NCBI GenBank assembly: GCA_045601285.1
Contig: JAZRZJ010000005.1
Coordinates: 1 to 11,803, forward strand
DNA length: 11,803 nt
Direction: 5' to 3'
DNA from: F23-B02 sp045601285
Lineage (GTDB): Bacteria > Bacillota > Clostridia > Oscillospirales > Oscillospiraceae
Positions within the stretch are counted from its first letter, which is position 1. The number at the start of each line of letters is the position of its first letter. The position numbers and the translations under genes were made by a program. This document shows, one piece after another, positions 1-5,618 of this stretch. The notes beneath the pieces are model-generated. The model did no database searches, was not told the origin of the DNA, and saw only the letters and a list, made by a program, of their open reading frames with translations.

Positions 1-18
1 TTATTTTGCAATTTTTCC

Positions 19-47
19 TTGAAAAGTGCGGCTTATACGTCTATAAT
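19..47 (+). promoter_or_regulatory. Sigma-A type promoter of the aminotransferase gene
   Basis: A -35 box TTGAAA at 19-24 and a perfect -10 box TATAAT at 42-47 are separated by exactly 17 bases. Transcription would begin near base 54, just before the AAGGAG ribosome site at 59-64. This is the cleanest vegetative promoter in the window and indicates the aminotransferase is transcribed independently of anything upstream. Confidence 0.75.
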
Positions 48-72
48 TTATGTATCAAAAGGAGATGTTTTT

Positions 73-1263
73 ATGAAACCCGTTTCAAAAATTGCAGAAG
101 CCGTACGTGCTTCCACCACTCTTGCAGTTGACAGCCTTGCAAAGCAGATGAAGGCAGACGGTCTTGACGTTATCCGTTTCGGTACCGGCGAGCCCGATTT
201 CAATACCCCCGACAATATCAACATGGCCGGTATTGCCGCAATCTGCGAAGGCAAGACCAAATATACACCCGCAGCAGGCATTGTTCCTCTGCGCAAGGCA
301 ATCGCAAACCAGCTTAAGAAGGATTGCGGCCTTGATTATGACTATACTCAGATCGTTGTTGCAAGCGGCGCAAAGCACAGCGTTTATATTGCGCTTGCCG
401 CAATCACCAACCCCGGAGATGAAATCATTATTGCCGCGCCTTTCTGGGTGAGCTACTATGAAATGGTTAAGATGACCGGCGGCACCCCCGTTATTGTTCA
501 GGCCAGTGAAGCCCAGCAGTTTAAGATTACCGCTCAGCAGCTTGAAGCCGCCATCACCGAAAACACCAAGGCTCTGATGATCAACAATCCCTCCAACCCC
601 ACGGGTATGATTTACAGCAGGGAAGAGCTTCAGGCAATTGCCGATGTCTGCGTAAAGCATGACCTTTATATTATTGCCGATGAAATATACTACAAGCTCA
701 TTTATGACGGAATAGAGTTTACAAGCATTGCAAGCCTCGGTGAAGATGTCAAGGAGCGCACACTTCTTATTAATGGCGTTTCCAAGTCCTATGCAATGAC
801 CGGCTGGCGTGTGGGTTATTGCGCCGCCAATAAGCAGCTTGCGAAGATTATGGGCAATTTCCTCAGCCACTCTACCGGTGCGCCCTCTACGATCAGCCAG
901 TGGGCATCGGTTGAAGCAATCAACGGATCTCAGGAGGGCATTGAGGAAATGCGCAAGGCCTTTGAGGCACGCCGCAATTATATTGTTGAGCGCATGAACA
1001 GCATTCCCGGTGTAAGCTGCATCATGCCTAACGGCGCTTTCTATGTTATGATGAACATTGAGAAACTCATCGGACGCACTCTCGGCGGAAAGCTCATTGA
1101 GAATGACGATGATTTTGCCGTTGCATTCCTTGAAAAAGCTCTTGTTGCTACCGTTCCTTGCTCGGGCTTCGGTATAAAGAACTTTGTCCGCTGGTCCTAC
1201 GCAAGCTCTATGGAAAACATCAAGGAAGGCCTTGACCGCCTTGAAAAATTCCTTGCTGAATAA
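73..1263 (+). CDS. aspC: Pyridoxal-phosphate aspartate aminotransferase (class I, AspB/AspC type)
   Basis: Encodes 396 residues, the normal length for a class I (subfamily I-gamma) aminotransferase, a cytosolic enzyme that moves the amino group between aspartate and 2-oxoglutarate using PLP. Visible family marks are the N-terminal FGTGEPDF, the NNPSNPTG motif at about residues 171-178 with the cofactor-contacting Asn175, the IADEIYY Asp-Tyr motif near 203, the Schiff-base lysine K238 in SKSYAMTGWR, and the substrate-carboxylate arginine in FVRWSYA near the C-terminus. The start at 73 is chosen because AAGGAG at 59-64 lies 8 bases upstream; the frame is open further upstream to 19, but that part covers the promoter. 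It has its own promoter. A hairpin at 1272-1309 follows. Substrate range (aspartate versus aromatic or alanine) cannot be fixed from sequence alone. Confidence 0.9.
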   Translation: MKPVSKIAEAVRASTTLAVDSLAKQMKADGLDVIRFGTGEPDFNTPDNINMAGIAAICEGKTKYTPAAGIVPLRKAIANQLKKDCGLDYDYTQIVVASGAKHSVYIALAAITNPGDEIIIAAPFWVSYYEMVKMTGGTPVIVQASEAQQFKITAQQLEAAITENTKALMINNPSNPTGMIYSREELQAIADVCVKHDLYIIADEIYYKLIYDGIEFTSIASLGEDVKERTLLINGVSKSYAMTGWRVGYCAANKQLAKIMGNFLSHSTGAPSTISQWASVEAINGSQEGIEEMRKAFEARRNYIVERMNSIPGVSCIMPNGAFYVMMNIEKLIGRTLGGKLIENDDDFAVAFLEKALVATVPCSGFGIKNFVRWSYASSMENIKEGLDRLEKFLAE

Positions 1264-1269
1264 TTAAAT
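1241..1269 (+). promoter_or_regulatory. Possible weak promoter for the amidase-radA group
   Basis: TTGAAA at 1241-1246, inside the end of the aminotransferase gene, is followed after 17 bases by TTAAAT at 1264-1269, which matches four of six bases of the -10 consensus. Transcription would start around 1276, at the left arm of the hairpin. It is the best candidate for an independent start of the downstream group, but it is weak and read-through from upstream is an alternative. Confidence 0.3.
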
Positions 1270-1271
1270 AT

Positions 1272-1309
1272 TAATCACCCCATGAACATAGTAATTAATG
1301 GGGTGATTA
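1272..1309 (+). promoter_or_regulatory. 12-bp hairpin that contains the amidase ribosome site
   Basis: TAATCACCCCAT at 1272-1283 is perfectly complementary to ATGGGGTGATTA at 1298-1309, with a 14-base loop. The right arm carries GGGGTGA (1300-1306), the only good ribosome site for the downstream amidase start at 1312. The hairpin lies right after the aminotransferase stop, so it may also act as a weak terminator, though the bases after it (TTGTGTTT) are not a clean U-tract. Folding would hide the ribosome site. Confidence 0.55.
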
Positions 1310-1311
1310 TT

Positions 1312-2019
1312 GTGTTTATAAGCTTTAAGCTTAAAAATGTGCTGAAAATCGTGTTAATTATTGCCGCAATAATAATTTTGCTTGCAATTCTTATTCCTGA
1401 AAAAGAAACGCGGGAAACAATTACGGAGCATAAGGATTATGTTCTTGTGCTTGACGCGGGACACGGCGGAAGAGACGGCGGAGCATTATCCGCCGCAGGC
1501 ACCAAGGAAAGCGATATAAATCTGAAAATCGCATTGAAAACCGAAGCTATTGCCGATTTTACGGGCGTAAATACCGTCCTGACGCGTAGTACCGATACTG
1601 ACGGCGCTGAAAAAGGTAATTACAGCGAAAGACAGAACCTGCTGGACAGAGTTGAGCTTATTAACGGAACTGAAAATGCAGTTCTGATAAGCATTCATCA
1701 GAATGTATATCCAAGCGAATATGTCCGCGGCGCTGAGGTAATGTACGCCTTGACAAACGGAAGCGAAGAATTTGCGCACATCATACAGGATAACCTTGTT
1801 TCAAAGCTTGATCCGGAAAACCGGAGGGTTGCAATTCCTGCTCCGGAATCATTGCTGATAACTTCAAATATTAATTGCACGGGTGTTCTTGCCGAGTGCG
1901 GCTTCATGTCAAATCCAGATGAGGCAACAAAGCTTACAAACAGTGAATATCAGCTGAAAATTGCGGAAATATTTATCGCATCATTTTTACAGTTTGCGGC
2001 TTCAGAAACCGCTGCATAG
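1312..2019 (+). CDS. cwlD: Membrane-anchored N-acetylmuramoyl-L-alanine amidase, CwlD type
   Basis: An Amidase_3 family zinc amidase of 235 residues that cleaves the bond between muramic acid and the stem peptide. CwlD does this while making muramic-lactam in the spore cortex. One hydrophobic segment (about residues 10-28) anchors it, followed by the catalytic domain. Visible residues are His51 in LDAGHGGRDGG, Glu66 in ESDIN and His129 in SIHQN as zinc ligands, and Glu195 in LAECGFMSNP as the catalytic acid. The GTG at 1312 is preferred because GGGGTGA sits 5 bases upstream; the in-frame ATG at 1282 has no ribosome site and lies in the hairpin. Its stop codon overlaps the ribosome site of radA, so the two are translationally close. 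Another amidase_3 role in vegetative wall turnover is possible; the symbol rests on length, single anchor and the spore-forming context. Confidence 0.8.
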   Translation: MFISFKLKNVLKIVLIIAAIIILLAILIPEKETRETITEHKDYVLVLDAGHGGRDGGALSAAGTKESDINLKIALKTEAIADFTGVNTVLTRSTDTDGAEKGNYSERQNLLDRVELINGTENAVLISIHQNVYPSEYVRGAEVMYALTNGSEEFAHIIQDNLVSKLDPENRRVAIPAPESLLITSNINCTGVLAECGFMSNPDEATKLTNSEYQLKIAEIFIASFLQFAASETAA

Positions 2020-2027
2020 GTGATTTT

Positions 2028-3389
2028 ATGAAACAGAAGACAGTTTTCTGCTGCAGTGAATGCGGCAATGAAACGGCAAAATGGAACGGCAGATGCACTG
2101 CCTGCGGTGCGTGGGACAGCCTTGTGGAAGTAAAGGTTGATCAGAAAACAAAGGGCAGCGCCAAAGGTACTGCAAAAGCCGTTTTTAAAGAGCCGAAGCT
2201 CATATCCGAGCTTGATACTCAGGCGGAAATCCGCTTTTCCACGGGAATCGGCGAGCTGGACAGAGTTCTCGGCGGCGGAGCAGTGCGCGGCTCAATTGTG
2301 CTTGTGGGCGGCGCTCCCGGCATAGGCAAGTCAACCCTGCTTCTTCAGCTCTGCGGACTGGTTGATAAGGAGCAGAAAATTCTCTATGTCAGCGGAGAGG
2401 AAAGCGAAAGACAGCTCAAAATGCGCGCACAGCGCCTTGGTGTTGAAAACGGGCAGATCTATGTGCTGGCAGAAACCATGCTTGATGATGTCCTCGGTGC
2501 CGCAGAAAAGCTTGAGCCCGACATTGTGATAATTGACTCCATTCAGACCATGTACGATGACGAGGTAGCCTCAGCCCCGGGCAGCGTAAGTCAGGTCAGA
2601 GAATGCACCATGTCAATCATGCGCATGACAAAGGAAAAGGGCTTTACAACCTTTGTTGTGGGTCATATAAACAAAGAGGGAAGTATTGCGGGTCCAAAGG
2701 TGCTTGAGCACATGGTTGACTGTGTGCTGTACTTTGAAGGAGAGCGAAGTACCTCCTTCAGAATTTTGCGTGCTGGCAAAAACCGCTTTGGCTCGACAAA
2801 CGAAATCGGCGTTTTTGAAATGCTTGATAAGGGACTTAAGGAGCTTGAAAACCCCTCTGAAATTCTGCTTTCGGGACGTCCCGCAAATGCGCCCGGCACC
2901 TGCGTTACCTGCGTGATTGAGGGTTCGCGTCCGATTTTGGCAGAAATCCAGGCACTTGTAGCGCCTGCGGCATATAATTCGGGACGCAGAAGCACAAACG
3001 GAATTGACTATAACCGCGCAACGCTCCTTCTGGCTGTGCTTGAAAAGCGCGGCGGCATGGCAATTTCGGGCTGTGACGCATATATAAATGTAATTGGCGG
3101 TCTTGAACTGGACGAGCCCTCCGCAGACCTTGCAACAGTTCTTGCTCTTGCAAGCTCTTTCCGTGAGCTTCCCTTGGGCAGCGACCTTACAGCAGTTGGC
3201 GAAATTGGCCTGTCAGGAGAAGTACGCAGCGTAAGCTCTCTAAATATGCGACTTTCAGAGATTGCGCGTCTTGGGTTTAAGCGATGCATAATACCTGCGC
3301 ACATAAAAGACGACATCAGAAGACCTGAGGGGCTCGAATTAATAACCGTTAAAGACATACGTGAGGCAATCAAGGCAACCTTGGGCTGA
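2028..3389 (+). CDS. radA: DNA repair protein RadA (Sms), RecA-like branch-migration ATPase
   Basis: Encodes 453 residues, the standard RadA length. RadA is a hexameric DnaB-like helicase that works with RecA to extend recombination intermediates. Domains in order are a four-cysteine zinc finger (Cys9, Cys12, Cys23, Cys26, with the WNGRC spacing), a RecA-like ATPase with Walker A GGAPGIGKST at about 94-103 and a VIIDSIQT Walker B segment, the RadA-specific KNRFG motif at 251-255, and a C-terminal Lon-protease-like domain (GLELDEPSADLA and GEIGLSGEVR). All key residues are present, so it should be active. AGGTGA at 2017-2022 is the ribosome site and overlaps the upstream stop codon. The next gene begins one base after its stop. 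Confidence 0.97.
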   Translation: MKQKTVFCCSECGNETAKWNGRCTACGAWDSLVEVKVDQKTKGSAKGTAKAVFKEPKLISELDTQAEIRFSTGIGELDRVLGGGAVRGSIVLVGGAPGIGKSTLLLQLCGLVDKEQKILYVSGEESERQLKMRAQRLGVENGQIYVLAETMLDDVLGAAEKLEPDIVIIDSIQTMYDDEVASAPGSVSQVRECTMSIMRMTKEKGFTTFVVGHINKEGSIAGPKVLEHMVDCVLYFEGERSTSFRILRAGKNRFGSTNEIGVFEMLDKGLKELENPSEILLSGRPANAPGTCVTCVIEGSRPILAEIQALVAPAAYNSGRRSTNGIDYNRATLLLAVLEKRGGMAISGCDAYINVIGGLELDEPSADLATVLALASSFRELPLGSDLTAVGEIGLSGEVRSVSSLNMRLSEIARLGFKRCIIPAHIKDDIRRPEGLELITVKDIREAIKATLG

Positions 3390-3390
3390 T

Positions 3391-4137
3391 ATGGAAAGAA
3401 TAATAAGTAAGCCGCAGCTTCCGGAAGGGGAGGTACGGTGCCTGATAATAGGTGAAAAGTATCAAAAATCACTTAAAAGTGCGCTAAAACAGCATAAAAT
3501 CGGCGTAATTTGTGCAGAAAATAACAAATTCGTAGATGAACGCTTAAGCGGGCATGCGGATTTATCGCTTGTGCATACCGGCGATAACCGAATTGTTGCT
3601 GCTGAATATCTTAAAGATAGTGAATTAATTCACAAGCTGAGAGAAATCGGATTTGATATTGATTTTTGCCCGAATCCGATTAAACCGGATTATCCGTACG
3701 ATGCGGCACTCAATGTATGTATTATCGGAGATAATGTAATTTGTAATCCAAAGACGGCAAATATAGATTTAATAGCTGAACGAAATATAATCAGTTGTAA
3801 GCAAGGCTACACAAAATGCTCGGTAGCCGTTGTCGATGAACACTCAATAATAACATCTGATAAACTGATTGCCGCAAATTCGGCTCTGTATGGAATAGAA
3901 GCATTATTAATAGATGATTCCTTCGTTAAACTGCAGGGATTTGAAAAAGGCTTCATTGGCGGAGCATCATTTAAAATCAGCAGAAATAAAATTGCGTTTA
4001 CGGGTATAATAAAATGTACTGAAGCAAAAGCTGCAATTGAAAGCTTTTTAAATAAGCGTCAAATTGAAGCTGTGTATCTGACAAATGAAGAAATATTTGA
4101 TATCGGAAGCGCAATACCTGTAATTGAAGAAATATGA
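3391..4137 (+). CDS. DUF6873-like protein, probable GME/pentein-like fold
   Basis: A 248-residue soluble protein without signal peptide or membrane segment. I recognise it as resembling the DUF6873 group, which is described as having the guanidino-modifying-enzyme (pentein) fold; this is from memory and not from a search. Segments that look conserved are GHADLS (His55, Asp57), YPYDAALN (101-108), GYTKCS (Cys143), TSD (155-157) and FIGGAS (188-193), giving a His/Asp/Cys set that could form a pentein-style active site. No substrate is known. The ATG at 3391, one base after the radA stop, is chosen; an in-frame GTG at 3361 would overlap radA by 29 bases. No strong ribosome site is visible, suggesting translational coupling to radA. 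It is more A/T-rich than radA and ends in a strong terminator. Confidence 0.7.
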   Translation: MERIISKPQLPEGEVRCLIIGEKYQKSLKSALKQHKIGVICAENNKFVDERLSGHADLSLVHTGDNRIVAAEYLKDSELIHKLREIGFDIDFCPNPIKPDYPYDAALNVCIIGDNVICNPKTANIDLIAERNIISCKQGYTKCSVAVVDEHSIITSDKLIAANSALYGIEALLIDDSFVKLQGFEKGFIGGASFKISRNKIAFTGIIKCTEAKAAIESFLNKRQIEAVYLTNEEIFDIGSAIPVIEEI

Positions 4138-4173
4138 CCCGAAACAGCCTCAAAACTGTTTTCGGGTCTTTTT
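4136..4173 (+). terminator. Rho-independent terminator of the cwlD-radA-DUF6873 group
   Basis: GACCCGAAACAG (4136-4147) pairs with CTGTTTTCGGGTC (4156-4168), with one bulged base and an 8-base loop, followed by five T residues (4169-4173). The stem begins inside the TGA stop codon of the upstream gene. It marks the end of the group. Confidence 0.9.
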
Positions 4174-4224
4174 CGGCATTTTAACCTCCCCTAAATTAAA
4201 CAAAATCTTTATTTTGCTTAATTT

Positions 4225-4269
4225 TGTCTATATTGCCAATAGACAGCAAAGCCTCTTCCCGTTTATAAT
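4225..4269 (+). promoter_or_regulatory. Promoter of the recombinase gene, with an inverted repeat over the -35
   Basis: TAGACA (4240-4245) and TATAAT (4264-4269), separated by 18 bases, form a convincing sigma-A promoter. The -35 box is also the right arm of the inverted repeat TGTCTAT (4225-4231) / ATAGACA (4239-4245), with a 7-base spacer. The arrangement could be an operator, but no regulator gene is nearby. Confidence 0.6.
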
Positions 4270-4305
4270 GAGCTTACAGATAAATGATACTGTGAGGCGT
4301 GTTTT

Positions 4306-5301
4306 ATGGATTACAGAGATGAAGCTCCGGAAATAATCAAGGGATTTCTTATTTACCACGAAACCATCAAGGGACATTCAAGAAAAACCGTTGACGAATA
4401 CTATCTTGATCTAAGAACATTTTTTCGGTTTCTTAAGCTTAACCGCGGAGCTGTTCCACGCGGAACGGATATTGAAGAAATTTCGATTTCTGATATTAAC
4501 CTTGACTTTGTAAAGTCGGTTACTGTTACTGAGGCTTATGATTATCTTTCTTATCTTTCACGTGACAGAGTTAAAAATCAGCGCAGCCGCGAAACCGAGT
4601 ACGGTACAAAAGCTTCCACCCGTGCACGCAAGGTCTCAACCTTGCGAAGCTTCTATAAGTATTTAAATATTAAAGCAAAGCTGATTGACGAAAATCCTCT
4701 TAAAGACCTTGACGTTCCGAAAATACCCGCCACTCTTCCCCGCTATCTCACACTTGAAGAAGCGCAGAATCTGCTTGCCTCAATTGACGGAAAAAATAAA
4801 GAGCGTGATTACTGTATTATCTGCATTTTTCTTAACTGCGGTTTGCGTATTTCTGAAATTGTCGGTCTCAATATTCAGGATATACGTGCTGACCACCTGA
4901 GAGTATTCGGCAAGGGCGCCAAGGAGCGTATTATATACATAAATGAAGCTACTGCGGAGGCAATCAATGATTACCTTGAAGTGCGCAAGGAAATCGCGGC
5001 AATCGACAGAAACGCTCTGTTTCTTTCAAACCGCAGAACCAGAATTACGCGTGAAACGGTACACAGCATGGTGAAAAAGTCCCTTTCAGCCGCGGGACTT
5101 GACGCTGATAAGTATTCTTCTCATAAGCTTCGGCACACGGCAGCAACGCTTATGCTGCAAAACGGCGTTGACGTCAGAACACTCCAGGAGCTGTTGGGGC
5201 ACGAAAACCTCAACACAACGCAGATTTACACCCACGTTGATAATACTGAGCTTCGTATTGCAGCAGACGCAAATCCTCTCGGAAAGTTTAAACCGGAATA
5301 A
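4306..5301 (+). CDS. Xer-type tyrosine recombinase
   Basis: Encodes 331 residues with a SAM-like core-binding N-terminal domain (about 1-130) and a C-terminal tyrosine recombinase catalytic domain. All catalytic residues are visible: Arg181 in CGLRISE, Lys203 in FGKGAKER, His273 and Arg276 in HKLRHT, His299 in LLGHENL and the nucleophile Tyr308 in TQIYTHV. The C-terminal THVDN...NPLGKFKP tail is typical of XerC/XerD, which resolve chromosome dimers at dif, so this is more likely a housekeeping Xer protein than a phage integrase. It is some 30 residues longer than the usual 300, with extra charged sequence around residues 90-105 (SRDRVKNQRSRETEYGTKAS). I leave the symbol open because XerC, XerD and XerA types cannot be separated here. 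It has its own promoter, and its stop codon lies in the left arm of the foldback element. Confidence 0.9.
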   Translation: MDYRDEAPEIIKGFLIYHETIKGHSRKTVDEYYLDLRTFFRFLKLNRGAVPRGTDIEEISISDINLDFVKSVTVTEAYDYLSYLSRDRVKNQRSRETEYGTKASTRARKVSTLRSFYKYLNIKAKLIDENPLKDLDVPKIPATLPRYLTLEEAQNLLASIDGKNKERDYCIICIFLNCGLRISEIVGLNIQDIRADHLRVFGKGAKERIIYINEATAEAINDYLEVRKEIAAIDRNALFLSNRRTRITRETVHSMVKKSLSAAGLDADKYSSHKLRHTAATLMLQNGVDVRTLQELLGHENLNTTQIYTHVDNTELRIAADANPLGKFKPE

Positions 5302-5342
5302 AATAAGCAGCAGGTACCTGGGCGGTGCACCATAGGGATTAA
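5297..5342 (+). repeat. Left terminal inverted repeat of the foldback element
   Basis: Two blocks, 5297-5314 (ending GCAGCAGG) and 5320-5342 (GGGCGGTGCACC followed by ATAGGGATTAA), are perfect inverse complements of the right end. A GGTACC palindrome spans the junction at 5313-5318. The stop codon of the recombinase gene (5299-5301) is inside this arm. Confidence 0.85.
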
Positions 5343-5345
5343 CAG

Positions 5346-5454
5346 CCTTGAAAGAAGCTGTTTCCCGCAATACTGCGTTAAAAAGCCTCGGAATACATCG
5401 CCAGTATTCCTGCGTTTTTTGCCTTGTCTTGCAGAAAACATCTTTCTTTCAAGG
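5346..5454. repeat. Internal long foldback A in the element
   Basis: CCTTGAAAGAA (5346-5356) is the perfect inverse complement of TTCTTTCAAGG (5444-5454). Pairing continues imperfectly inward (5357-5370 with 5429-5443), and the centre holds a 7-bp stem GGAATAC (5390-5396) / GTATTCC (5404-5410) with a 7-base loop. The A-rich and T-rich runs at about 5380-5385 and 5415-5420 also face each other. Confidence 0.6.
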
Positions 5455-5498
5455 TGCAAAGCAGTTTTGAGCGAGAAATTTTTCGCCCAGACAAAATA

Positions 5499-5538
5499 AT
5501 AAAACTCCTGCAATGCGACAGCATTGCAGGAGTTTTAT
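5499..5538. terminator. Perfect 18-bp stem, probable bidirectional terminator
   Basis: Bases 5499-5516 and 5521-5538 are perfect inverse complements around a GACA tetraloop. An AAAA run on the left and TTTT run on the right give a terminator shape in both directions, fitting its position between convergent genes. Weaker outer pairing (about 5461-5490 with 5545-5573) encloses it. Confidence 0.75.
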
Positions 5539-5574
5539 ATGAAGTATGGGTGGAAAAGGGCTGTTCAAAACCTA

Positions 5575-5618
5575 TTAATCCCTATGGTGCACCGCCCTTC
5601 CCTGCTGCTTATTTTATT
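5575..5618 (-). repeat. Right terminal inverted repeat of the foldback element
   Basis: Perfect inverse complement of the left end in two blocks (5575-5597 and 5601-5618). Its last two bases form part of the stop codon (5617-5619) of the minus-strand P-type ATPase-like gene. Confidence 0.85.

Larger units (their letters stand above)
5297..5618. mobile_element. About 322-bp foldback (MITE-like) element with no coding capacity
   Basis: This gene-free stretch between two convergent genes is bounded by long inverted repeats: 5297-5314 matches 5601-5618 over 18 of 18 bases, and 5320-5342 matches 5575-5597 over 23 of 23, with 5 versus 3 unmatched bases between the two blocks. The inner block carries the palindrome GGTGCACC. 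A TA dinucleotide sits near each end (5299-5300 and 5615-5616), compatible with a TA target site, though this may just be part of the repeats. Inside are two further foldbacks (5346-5454 and about 5461-5573), so the whole could form a branched structure. No transposase or credible open frame is present. It may be a non-autonomous transposable element, or a structured RNA/terminator module; copy number elsewhere is unknown. Confidence 0.7.

Noticed and set aside
85..870. Long open frame on the minus strand opposite the aminotransferase
   Set aside because: It mirrors the codon structure of the aminotransferase gene, has no recognisable domain and no ribosome site.
1282..1311. ATG at 1282 as the amidase start
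   Set aside because: No ribosome site upstream and it lies in the hairpin; the GTG at 1312 has GGGGTGA at correct spacing.
4124..4336. 70-codon open frame spanning the terminator and recombinase promoter
   Set aside because: It runs across a clear terminator and promoter, has no ribosome site and no family resemblance.
4306..5301. Recombinase as the integrase of a mobile element that includes the adjacent foldback repeat
   Set aside because: Its tail and catalytic motifs resemble chromosomal Xer proteins, and the foldback has transposon-like rather than att-like ends; adjacency alone is not evidence.
5226..5513. Minus-strand 95-codon open frame in the foldback element
   Set aside because: The translation follows inverted-repeat sequence, has low-complexity character and no good start; likewise 5424-5675 on the plus strand. 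These look like repeat-derived false genes.
5297..5618. CRISPR array or riboswitch in the gene-free stretch
   Set aside because: There are no regularly spaced direct repeats, and it lies at the 3' ends of both neighbours, not upstream of a gene.
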